From Apostichopus japonicus (Eukaryota > Echinodermata > Holothuroidea > Aspidochirotida > Stichopodidae), in assembly GCF_037975245.1 (NCBI RefSeq), contig NC_092573.1, forward strand, positions 24,765,265-24,829,264: a stretch of DNA of 64,000 bases, written 5' to 3'. The position numbers and the translations under genes were made by a program. A model generated the notes under the pieces. That model searched no databases, was not told the origin of the DNA, and saw only the letters and a list, made by a program, of their open reading frames with translations. Shown here one piece after another: positions 47,901 through 64,000 of this stretch; the stretch's first letter is position 1; the number at the start of each line of letters is the position of its first letter.

Positions 47901-50900
47901 TTTCATCATGTTACTCCTCTTCACCTTCCTCTACATCTTCTCTATTGTTATATTTAGTAAGTTTTATTTACCATTCTCCTCCTCCTCCTCCTCCTCCTCC
48001 TACACCAATGCTATTACTTTCATCATGCTCCTCCTCTTCACCATATTCTACATCTTTTCTATTGTTTTGTTTAGTAAATTTGATTTACCATTCTCCCTCA
48101 ATCCATCTCCTCCTCCTCTTCCTCCATCCAAGGCTATTACTTTCATCATGCTCCTCCTCTTCACCTTCCTCTACATCTTTGCCATCACCGGTATCATCTT
48201 CTTTGACACTTACACCCGCTCGGAACGTCAAGATCTCAAATACAAGGACAGCTTCAGGTTTGCATGCTTTCCATCTCACCTACATGTATCCATTCCTCTT
48301 TACTTCATTACCTCCTGGTTTACATCCATTTCACTTTATGACCTTTTTTTTAATCTTAGTTGAACAATGTAAACAGTTTGGAATTGCTAGCAAAATGTAA
48401 TTAGCATCTTTATTTTCAGCATAGCTTTATGCCTCCAGAAGATATATTACATATCAATCTTTTAATGTCGTATGGGAATCATTATGTTTGCATTTAATAC
48501 TTTTTGTAACCATGACAACTTTGTACGATTGTCACTATAGACCCACCACCATATATACAAAGGGAATAGACGTACAGTATTTTCTTTTGGTTATGATTTC
48601 AGGAGTTTACCTCGTGCCATGATCACCTTATTTCAACTGTTCACCTTGGATCAGTGGTATAAACTATTGAATGACATGTGGAAGGTGATGGACTCTATGA
48701 TACCCCTCGGTTACATCATCCTCTGGATCTGCATCGGCTCATTCATCTTCAGAAATGTCTTTGTAGGCATCATGGGTGAGCCTAATCAATTTTGGTTGCT
48801 TTGGTATGTTTAGGAGGAGTATTGGTGGGGAGTATGTGATATTACACAGTGCAGTAAACTAAGTCAGATTCCCACTGAATTGTTAAAGATTTGACATCAG
48901 TTTGTGTCATGTTGAAAAGAAAATTTATCAGATGTTTAATACAACTAGTTAGGATTGGCTCATTTCTAATCACGTCGATTTCAGATCTGGTTTTTATCAA
49001 TTTGTTTTTATGTTAACTTATAATCATGGGATTTATGAAATTATATTTCTTCTTGTAATATCAGGTCTTTACCCTTAATAGATCATTACTCCTCTTTCCC
49101 AGATTTAAAATTTCTGTTCTGTAGCAAGGTGTTGACCTTTGACAGCTGTTGATCTTTGACCTAGCTGTGTATGATTCACAAGTTGTGATGTGTGTTTGTC
49201 TCTCTGTCAGTTAACAATTTCCAGTCGATCCGGAATGATTTATTTGAAGAGGTCAAAGAACAGGAAGCCGCCAGACAGATAATTCAAGATACCGAGAAAT
49301 TTAACGAAGAATTATCCCGTCAAGAGAAGAAGTTGAATACTAAGAGGTGTGTGATTATAGGATATTATATTCAGGTGGCTGCTTTAGGCTATGACCCATA
49401 AATATGAAGACAGTTTTGAGAAGGTTTTTTAAACTTATATTTGTTATTATCATGTTTCTTATGTGGTCAGGTCTTTTTTTAGTCTGGTCTACACTTCATT
49501 ACGATGTGCTCATCTTGTTTCGTATGACGATTCAGTGATTTTCAACACAGGTTTGTTACCAACAAAAGGCACCAACCTGTATGGAACATTGTTTGAAGAG
49601 TCAATCAGTTCTACAAATGCCAATGCTCCCAGTATAATGGAAATATTGTTATGAATCATATCATGTGATGGAAGTTGAAACTTTAAAGCAACAGACAACA
49701 CTCACATTTTTAGTGAGATCTTATTTATCAGAGGGCAAACACTTGGCAATTCTACTTGTAATATTCAAAGACAGTTTTGGCTGAGAAGTTCTTTTGTTAT
49801 TTCCAGGCGTGGTACTTTATACCAAGGTCCCACAGTGCAGCCACCAAAGCCCAACCAACCACAGCCATCTCAGCTAGCTGGACTGTAAGTTATGATATGC
49901 TTATGATATTATATGTTATGATATGCTTATTTGATGATATGTTATGTTATGTTATGCTTGCGTCATGATATGCTTACGTTATAATATGCTTATGATATGA
50001 TATGCTTATTTGATAATATGTTATGAAATGCTTACATTATGATATGCTTATGGTATGATATGTTATGATATGCTTATGTGATGATGTTTTATGATATGCT
50101 TACATTATGATATGTTATGATATGCTGATGCTTGTAGAACAAACAAGTTGAACAAAGAAGTTTGATGTAAGCACTATTGATTTCATGCAAACTGTTTTTC
50201 GTCACACAGTATAACTGGAGACATTTAACGACTCTTAACATTGTTTACACCCTATTTCTTGTCATCAAGTTTGTAGATTGTTGTCCCTCTGACCCTCCCA
50301 CTTCATGCCCACCACTCATCTCCCACCCCATCACCCCACCCCTTTATCCACATTCCCATATCTCCCACCCTTTAGTCTACCATGTGAATGATCATCACAT
50401 TTCTAGAGGCCTGCCTATGGCATCATGATGCCTTGAATCAAAGACAAGTAGAGTGTCTTGGAATTAAGATATAGTTCAAAGTATGAAGAGAGCAAAATAT
50501 CAGGATTGGAATGAAACTGTGAACTATAATTTTCCAATAGTGTGAGAATATAGCAATCTTTCCCTTATATTATGTTCATTTATGCATGAAGTGTGATTTT
50601 GCTACCTAAGTTTATGTCTTTGAGAAGTATCTCATGCAAGGGAGATATCTCTAGTGGTTGCATTCTATCTCCCAAGTAGAAACACATAATGGAAGATGTA
50701 TGCATTGTCTGTTTTCCTGTTTCATTTTCAAAAGGGATAATTCAGAAACAGATGAGCAATCTGTCTCTCAAGAAGATGAATCAAATACAGATGGACAAAC
50801 AAGTCTCAGGTACTATCTCAATTCTCATTTCAATCATTTTTGCCTAGTGTCAGTACATGGTTGTAATTTAGTTTTCTTCAGATTGATAGATGTTTGATCA

Positions 50901-53900
50901 CGATGCTCTAAATCGATAGCTTCATCACGTCGCTGACAGAAAAACACTTAAACTGTCAGAAGAGGCAAAACACAACAAACCACTTTAACAAGTGTGACTT
51001 GCTTTCATTTGATCTCCTAGATGTATCGCCTTTATGTTGCTGCTTTCTGTGGTATGTTTATCTGTTGATCCTAATGATCATCTTCATTTCATTTGGTTAT
51101 ACTATTCTTTCTTATAGTGGCACTGATTCTTAAGAGTGGTTATACCTTTCTCACCTTCTGTGGCACTGATTCTTACATGTATGAGTGGTTATACTATTCT
51201 TTCTTATAGTGGCACTGATTCTTATGAGTGGTTACACTATTCTTTCTTATAGTGGCACTGATTCTAGAGAGTGGTTATACCTTTCTCTCCTACATTGGCA
51301 CTGATTCTTACACGTATGAGTGGTTATACTATTCTTTCTTATGAGTGGTTACACTATTCTTTCTTACAGTGGCACTGATTCTTATGAGTGGTTACACTAT
51401 TCTTTCTTATAGTGGCACTGATTCTTATGAGTGGTTACACTATTCTTTCTTATAGTGGCACTGATTCTAGAGAGTGGTTATACCTTTCTCTCCTACATTG
51501 GCACTGATTCTTACATGTATGAGTGGTTATACTATTCTTTCTTATGAGTGGTTACACTATTCTTTCTTACAGTGGCACTGATTCTTATGAGTGTTTATAC
51601 TATTCTTTCTTATAGTGGCACTGATTCTTATGAGTGGTTACACTATTCTTTCCTATAGTGGCACTGATTCTTACATGTATGAGTGGTTATACTATTCTTT
51701 CTTATGAGTGGTTACACTATTCTTTCTTACAGTGGCACTGATTCTTATGAGTGTTTATACTATTCTTTCTTATAGTGGCACTGATTCTTATGAGTGGTTA
51801 CACTATTCTTTCCTACAGTGGCACTGATTCTTATGAGTGGTTATACTATTCTTTCTTATAGTGGCACTGATTCTTATGAGTGGTTACACTATTCTTTCCT
51901 ATAGTGGCACTGATTCTTATGAGTGTTTATACTATTCTTTCCTATAGTGGCACTGATTCTTATGAGTGGTTTAATATACCTTTCTCTCCCACAGTGGCAC
52001 TGATTTAATAATTATGAGTGGTTATACTATTTTTTTCTTATAGTGGCACTGATTCTTATGATTGTTTATACTATTCTTTCTTATAGTGGCACTGATTCTT
52101 ATGACCTTCTTGGGGAGAGCAGTGACAGTCTGTTCCGCCGATCAAGTGATGGGATGATAGACAAAGACAAATTATCAACTAGTACGTTGGTTTTTCGATA
52201 CTTATCTTCATTACTTTCCACTCACCTACTACATTCTTTGTTTAGTGCTATTGTACTTTCTACTATTTTATGTTGTACCATTGTTCTTTAACTATTGTAC
52301 TTTTTTTCCCCCTTTTCTGATCTAAGAGGACATCCTCTGTCCCTGTTTATTAAGGTATTAGCCTCAACGATGTTAGTAACTTGGCATTAAAACATTTTTC
52401 TCAGCACTGTAACTATAAGCATAATATTGATTGAAACTTATCTGTATGATTGAGTAGGGAGGTCATATTCTAGATAACTATTTGATAGACCAACTTTAGC
52501 ACCGTTGTAATGGAATGACAGATATGTAAGGGAACCTTGTAACAGTTTAATTAGCATTGCAATCCAATGCTCAGTTAACTGTCAAGAAAGTAGTAACGTA
52601 GTAAGTGTGGATTCCTGTCTTCTTTAGAAGAAAAAACTCAACGTTAATCTTTCATAATTTTCTTACCTTTTTTTATTCAGATTGGGAAAAGACAGTTCAC
52701 GACAACCTGACCCTTCTGACCAGCACCCCGTCCGAGACTCTCTGGCCGAGGGATACTCTCTTTAGATACTTCCAGCTGATGGAGTCCTTGATGGAGAACC
52801 TTCAAGAGAGACAGGATCTCCAAGATTTGGCATGTAAGTTTTGATCTGGGCTTAGAACAGTCTGTTGTGTAAAATATGACATCATCTCCAGCCATTAGTA
52901 CACATGAGCACAGATAGATAGCTTTCATTTTAGTGAAGTTAGTATATTGTGATAACAGATGGGTGTTTAATAAAACAGTAAAAGTCTGTTATTCTTCAAA
53001 AGTTCAAAGTAACTATAAAGAAGTAGCTATTACCTAGTAGTAGCTATTATTAATTAAAAACAAAGAAAGTAAAATTGTTTATACATGTAGTTAATATTTT
53101 ACACAGTGAAAGTTGCTCAAATCGATGACCAAAGCTTTGTCATTCGGTTTCGCTTTGAAAACTTACTTCCACTTTCATTGTCAATAAGATCACTTGGTGA
53201 TTTAAATAACAAATGAAGACATTTTTTGAAACTTTGAAAAGATTGCCATAGGATAAGAAGCCTTAACAACATGACCAAAGGACAACGGTATTTTTTGTAA
53301 CCACAGATGATTCTCGACATTACTCGTAAATATTCAGGACACATTTCTAAACCCCTGCATATTGTTAATACATACTCTGCAAAGATTCATGGGAGATGAT
53401 GAATATTCATAAGCAATTAGACCTCCAAGATATGGCATGTAAGTTTTGATCTGGGCTTAAAACAGTCTGTTGGGTAAAATATGACAACATCTCCAGCCAT
53501 TAGTACACAAGAGCTCCAATATACAACTTTGTAGTAACCTATAGTGTGATAACAGATGAGTGTTTAATAAACCAGTAAAAGTCTGGTATTCTTCAAAGTA
53601 GTAGTTGCTATTACCTGAACAATGTACAGCACCCCAGTAAGGGCAATTTTTCTAATTCTAATTCCACTGTGTACTGTACCCTCATGTCATAGTTCTAATA
53701 GCAGCAGGATATTTATATTTGTTTCATACTGCCTATACAAGTGCTTTTTGAAGGGTGAACATCGATCATCGATGTACAGTGTATATATAAGCAATTGTTC
53801 CAACTGGGTAGTACCTTATTAGCATATTAAACTTTTGGGTCGAAAGCTGTTTGAAAACTGAATGAGGCTAAACTACCATGTGACTGCACTTTATAAGGCA

Positions 53901-54410
53901 CACTGAAATATCTTGAAGAGATGTAATAGTATGAAAAGAACACATCAGCATGTGGCATGAAATCATCAGCATGTGGCATAAAAAACATCAGCATGTGACA
54001 TAAGAAACATGGACACAATTTTGTGTGCATGGGCAAATGGTAAGTGTTCAATACATAGATTGGTTATTAGACTGTCTTCATAGAAAATGGCTCACTGTTC
54101 ACATTTTTTGTGCGGATGGGGGGTTCATGATGTGATAAGATGAAGGTTTAAAATATGTTTCTATAGGTAACAATTTCGACTACTGGTGGTGAACATGACT
54201 TTGTGGTAAATGTGCTCTTTTTTTGAGTTGGGTATTACTGATATCAACATGACCCAATCTTGACACACATGTTGGCATGCCTTACTGTATGTGTTAACTA
54301 TGTGCTATGCATGGTTCATTTCAGAAATGACAAAAGTTGACCTATCATTTATCTTTCTTTCAGATCACTCCCTTCTGCAGATATTTGACTCATTCGACAC
54401 ATCTGCGTAA
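44932..54410 (+). CDS. CATSPER2: Cation channel sperm-associated protein 2, 13 coding exons, 537 aa
   Basis: Exons: 44932-45076, 45158-45334, 46287-46355, 46759-46931, 47248-47415, 48133-48257, 48603-48775, 49211-49346, 49807-49884, 50735-50809, 52087-52181, 52681-52833, 54364-54410. An in-frame TAA (44920-44922) and an acceptor (44914) precede the start. CATSPER2 is a pore subunit of the alkaline-activated flagellar calcium channel. Visible: N-terminal RSKLIEDFHLLESF and DPARQ blocks; S1 about 110-129; S2-S3 145-195; an S4 with Arg/Lys every third residue at about 207-232; S5 245-265; pore TLDQW at 300-304 (CatSper pattern TxDxW with the single pore Asp); S6 about 321-343; a charged helix 344-389; a Pro/Ser-rich linker; and the C-terminal LWPRDTLFRYFQLME block that recalls human CATSPER2 (530 aa). 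Intron 2 is U12-type AT-AC; introns 5 and 10 contain amplified exon fragments. Confidence 0.94.
45335..46286 (+). other. U12-type AT-AC intron (CATSPER2 intron 2)
   Basis: The intron starts ATATCCTTT at 45335 and has TTCCTTAAC (branch point, 46269-46277) followed 9 nt later by the terminal AC at 46285-46286. These are the three hallmarks of a minor-spliceosome AT-AC intron. No GT donor keeps frame here, and joining at AT/AC restores frame through S1 (VLE-SSFFQHF-MLV). The nearby AG at 46299-46300 would shift frame. Confidence 0.85.
45596..46050 (+). repeat. Tandem repeat of about 150 bp with GGTCAAAGGTCATTTG motif
   Basis: Two to three diverged units, each with a TCAAAGGTCATTTGAGGTCA block, GAACATGATAACTC and a GTGCAAG..CCTA block, lie within the U12 intron. 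The exact DR1 nuclear-receptor consensus AGGTCAAAGGTCA occurs at 45915-45927; function as a binding site is not implied. Confidence 0.7.
47551..48132 (+). repeat. Tandem partial copies of the CATSPER2 S5 exon within CTC repeats
   Basis: Three 64-nt segments (47750-47813, 47893-47956, 48010-48073) and a 3' fragment ending at 47577 resemble the first 53 nt of real exon 6 (48133). They encode AITFxMLLLFTxLYIFSIxxF without stops. The first two keep an AG acceptor, and all are followed by GTAAGT or GTAAAT. Spacing is 117-143 bp, with CCT-rich linkers. Used as exons they would break the frame into exon 7. Confidence 0.85.
47630..47742 (+). repeat. CTC/CCT trinucleotide microsatellite
   Basis: More than 100 bp of pure CTC inside CATSPER2 intron 5. 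The polypyrimidine run on the sense strand feeds into the acceptor of pseudo-exon 47750. Poly-Pro, poly-Leu and poly-Glu ORFs are artefacts. Confidence 0.95.
48603..48775 (+). CDS. CATSPER2: CATSPER2 pore and S6 exon
   Basis: Phase 2 in, phase 1 out. It encodes the pore helix, the TLDQW filter motif and S6 (residues 286-343). The single acidic pore residue is Asp302. Confidence 0.9.
49885..50130 (+). repeat. GATATGCTTAT/GATATGTTATG minisatellite
   Basis: Imperfect units of TTATGATATGC and TTATGATATG start directly at the donor of CATSPER2 exon 9 and run for about 250 bp. Confidence 0.85.
51105..52086 (+). repeat. Minisatellite built from the CATSPER2 exon 11 splice acceptor and exon start
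   Basis: About 20 copies of a unit of about 43 bp, ACTATTCTTTCTTATAG followed by TGGCACTGATTCTTATGA and GTGGTT, precede exon 11. The true exon begins at 52087 with the same TGGCACTGATTCTTATGA after the same TTCTTATAG. Some units are longer (about 73 bp) with ACATGTATGAGTGG; some have AG changed (TACATTGG). Confidence 0.95.
52823..52990 (+). repeat. Duplicated segment with CATSPER2 exon 12 end and donor, original
   Basis: The last bases of exon 12 plus its GTAAGTTTTGATCTGGGC donor region recur at 53427-53605 with about 90 percent identity by eye. Confidence 0.8.
53106..53340 (+). repeat. Dispersed repeat of about 235 bp, copy 1
   Basis: Near-identical blocks to 55754-55992: CAGTGAAAGTTGCTCAAATC, AATAAGATCACTTGGTGATT and AACCACAGATGATTCTCGAC. 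In CATSPER2 intron 12. Confidence 0.8.
53427..53605 (+). repeat. Duplicated segment with exon 12 end and decoy donor, copy
   Basis: CTCCAAGATATGGCATGTAAG repeats the exon 12 end (CTCCAAGATTTGGCATGTAAG), with the downstream intron sequence to TATTCTTCAAAG. No acceptor for a complete exon copy is seen. Confidence 0.75.
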
Positions 54411-54866
54411 CACCTGCCTTCAGGATACACCTACCAGAGTCTGTCTTTCCATTTCAACATCATTTTAATTGTGCAGAGTATTTATTTGAAAACAATAAGT
54501 TTTTCAGTTGAGTTGTGAACTCTTCTTTCAACTCTTCAGGGTGTATTACTGCGAGAGTAAACTGCAGTTGATAGAACAAACTTATTCCTGGATTTTAACA
54601 CCAATTGATACTTAACTAGTTATGGAATTTTTCCTTCTGTAAATTTTTTTTACAAAAACACACTGTTCTATTATTTACACAATTAACAAATTTTATACTT
54701 TGGTTTTTGTGGTAAATATTTAATTAAATCTTAAGTGGTAAAGCTATATTAGCTTCATTGATTTGTTAGTATTGTTATAATATGACAAATGGATCAAACT
54801 CAGAGCAAGTAGTCACTTTGACACCTTTTAAGTTATTTAGATACAAGTGGTAACATTAAGTATTTA

Positions 54867-54872
54867 AATAAA
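54867..54872 (+). terminator. Candidate CATSPER2 polyadenylation signal
   Basis: AATAAA about 460 nt after the stop; inferred from the hexamer and distance. Confidence 0.4.
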
Positions 54873-54879
54873 ATGTATT

Positions 54880-55750
54880 TAAATGCTGGCATATGTTTAA
54901 AAATGCTGTATTTAAATGCTCTCATGAAAGAAATATAACAAGTTTTTGTCTTTCAAATGACCTTTTTATGATGGTCTATAGACTATTGGGCATGACCCAA
55001 AAGTGGGTTGGGTGAACTTTTCATAATATATCTAAAATATTATCTAAAATAATATCTAAATAGTTATATAAATAGAATATCTAAAAATTAAAAAATATGC
55101 AATAGTCTAATCTAGCTTTTATACAGTCTGAGCATTGATTCTGATGGGTGGGGGCAAGGGGTTGATCTGCTAAGGTAGTGACTCAATCCTATTGCTGGGT
55201 TGTAGGCCTAAAAGGAATGCAGACAACTGCTTCAGTGCATTATGAGTATAGTTGCAGCATTATAACCTTATTAAATTGGATTATCCAAAAATCATTCATT
55301 TTCATGGAGAGAGAAAAGGGTGGGGGTTAATTCCAGGTACTTCAAAAGGCAAATAGATGGAAGCATTGCAGGGATTTAAATCTTTCATCAATATCAGTTG
55401 GATAGTCTAACAAATGTTTGCTGTATTTAAGCATCATACGAAAGAAGGATAGGTAAGAAAAGACTGGTTATGTTTGGACAGCATTCTTTTATTACACATT
55501 ACTTCACAATATATATTTCTGACATTCTTTTTACATTTGCAAGAGTACCAGTTTGTTAATAATTAAAAGATATAGCTGGAATGCATTTGTGTTATTATTT
55601 ATTCTTTATACCATAGCACACTCAAATTATTTCTTGCTTACATAATAATTTATTTTGTCACATGTTTAATCCTTATTATTGTTATTGGTATAATGGTTAA
55701 TTGTAGAATATAATTTAAAGAAAGGAAAATTGTTTATACATGTTGTTAAT
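54880..55750. other. Intergenic between convergent genes, nothing recognised
   Basis: AT-rich sequence with no conserved ORF. CATSPER2 ends on the left and KATNAL2 on the right, tail to tail. Confidence 0.4.
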
Positions 55751-55753
55751 ATT

Positions 55754-55992
55754 TCACAGTGAAAGTTGCTCAAATCGATGACCAATTCTTTTTGTCATTC
55801 TGTTCTGCTTTGAAAACTTCCACTTTTCATAGTCAATAAGATCACTTGGTGATTTAAATAACAAATGAAGAAATGTTTTGAAACTTTGAAAAGATTGCTA
55901 GTTGAGAAGTAGCTCTTAACAACATGACCAAAGGACAAAAGGGATTTCTTTAACCACAGATGATTCTCGACATTACACATTTGTAAATATGC
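55754..55992 (+). repeat. Dispersed repeat of about 235 bp, copy 2
   Basis: Partner of 53106-53340, same orientation, between CATSPER2 and KATNAL2. Confidence 0.8.
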
Positions 55993-56206
55993 ACTACTGA
56001 CTTTTCCTTCTGAGGACATCTTTGTAACTGAAGATGCACTTGAGAGATCTTAGTGCTGGTAAACACGAACACAGATGTAATATTCGCCGTCGGTCGACGA
56101 AACACCTACAGGTTATCGCAAGTTGTAAGATATTCTGGTTTGCTTGGGAGCTCGTACTCTGTTACCATTCTGGAGTAGCAGTTATGTTAGCTTTTAACTG
56201 TTAGTT

Positions 56207-56212
56207 TTTATT
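56207..56212 (-). terminator. Candidate KATNAL2 polyadenylation signal
   Basis: TTTATT on the plus strand (AATAAA on the gene strand) about 950 nt past the stop. Weak support. Confidence 0.2.
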
Positions 56213-57157
56213 TGCTGCTATTATACATATTGCACAAATCTTACAAATAAGGGTGTCACTATGGGAATTGTAAAAGAAGCTGAGAACATAAAGAGGACAT
56301 CAATTGCACATCATAAAACTGTACTACAAGTTGCAACTCAATCAGTTTGCCTACTAAATCTTCATGACTTGTCCTCCCGTTCTCCCCCTCCCTCCCCCCG
56401 CACCCCACGTCTCTCATCTTCTTCCTTCTCTTCAATTTGAAGGGGAGGATGTTTATCAAGGTTCCTGTACCTTCCATACAATGTTTGCAGTTAACTCCTC
56501 TACGATAATTTCTATGTAACCCAGTGTTAACTGTCATAGGAGTTGACAGACAGACAGGGCATAACGCCTTGATTTACACATGTGCAGGGTATTCATTTTC
56601 ACCACCACACATGAACAGTTAAAGTGAAACACTTGGATGGTTTTTCAAGTGGTTCCATAGCTTTTCCAGTTCAGGAACCTGCCATCAAATCTCAATATCA
56701 TCAAACTTTACAACCTTGTTTGTTGAAAATTACTTCCAAATCACATCTCTGAGAAGTTTTTTTACTAATTCACATGGAAACTACCAGCTACACTCCACAC
56801 TCGAGGGATACTAATTGATCTTACAGACTTACATCCCTTAATACCTCATTGTGAGCAACAATTTCATCCTCCTCCACCATTTAAACTCTACCGGTTTCCA
56901 CGCTGACTTTTCCATGCTCTCCTTCCTTGAGAGTACCTTTCCAGCATTTCTCTGGAAGATTAAGCTTACCCATGTTCCAATCACAGCCAGGGCTTACAAC
57001 CGTATACTGGCATTCCGATATTCCAGCTAATTGCACCTTTCGTCAATTTCAGCTAGGACAGCCATGACGGAGTGTTGTTCATCATCTTCAGCTGGCAGCT
57101 GCTACGACAGAGGTTGTTTAGCTGCTAAACAAGACGTCTTCTTATCAAAGACCCTCG

Positions 57158-63771
<6,614 letters not shown>

Positions 63772-64000
63772 CTGTATAGAGGAAAGATGAGCACATCTTT
63801 ATGTAAGTAAATATATATATATATATATATATATCCATAAAAGCACTTTGTATATTTATATACCAACAGATTTTAGCGATGCATGAACAGCTGGTAACCA
63901 TCAAGTTGAAAAATGATATCTTTGTTAAACTAAAAGTAAAACTCTGAAAGTGAAATTTTTGAACTATATTACAATATTAGTCACTTAAGTTATTCCACAT

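Noticed and set aside
47467-48400. Long plus-strand ORFs rich in Pro, Leu or Ser across the CTC repeat, and a poly-Glu reverse ORF
   Set aside because: All three frames are open because the repeat lacks stop codons. The region is intron 5 of CATSPER2; only the S5 exon and its partial copies carry protein-like sequence.

Overview
This window is invertebrate nuclear DNA. The genes are intron-rich with GT-AG splice sites, the sequence is AT-rich, and microsatellites, tRNA-derived SINEs and short inverted-repeat elements are abundant. The gene set (a MALT1-type paracaspase, the sperm channel CATSPER2, katanin-like KATNAL2 and two rhodopsin-class receptors) fits a marine metazoan. I favour an invertebrate deuterostome such as an echinoderm, but that is inference; the sequence does not fix the phylum.

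Layout. 1-2.6 kb: no gene, the end of an inverted-repeat element. 2.6-6.0 kb (+): a three-exon class A GPCR. 11.1-21.8 kb (+): a paralogous GPCR with the same intron positions and phases and large repeat-filled introns. 21.8-27.2 kb: intergenic, with a minisatellite and a large palindrome. 27.3-41.4 kb (-): a complete 17-exon MALT1-like paracaspase (818 aa predicted). 41.4-44.9 kb: a repeat-rich divergent intergenic region with one unexplained ORF. 44.9-54.4 kb (+): a complete 13-exon CATSPER2 (537 aa predicted). 54.4-57.1 kb: intergenic between convergent genes. 57.2-63.8 kb (-): the 3' nine exons of KATNAL2 (403 aa; the N-terminal LisH part lies beyond the right edge).

All exon chains were built by hand from splice signals, phase continuity and remembered family features; no alignment or transcript was available. 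In every gene the phases close exactly on the stop codon. CATSPER2 (flagellar calcium channel) and KATNAL2 (microtubule severing, ciliogenesis and sperm) both have flagellar roles in known animals; MALT1 belongs to CARD-BCL10-NF-kB signalling; the GPCRs look like peptide-type receptors of unknown ligand.

The most unusual content is inside introns. CATSPER2 has a U12-type AT-AC intron. A roughly 1-kb minisatellite has a repeat unit made of the 3' splice site and first bases of exon 11. Three to four tandem partial copies of the S5 exon lie inside a CTC-repeat intron. MALT1 has an extra Ig domain before its protease domain, a 30-nt in-frame cassette microexon, a decayed duplicate of its catalytic exon with His changed to Tyr, and an array of donor-like GTAAGT motifs.
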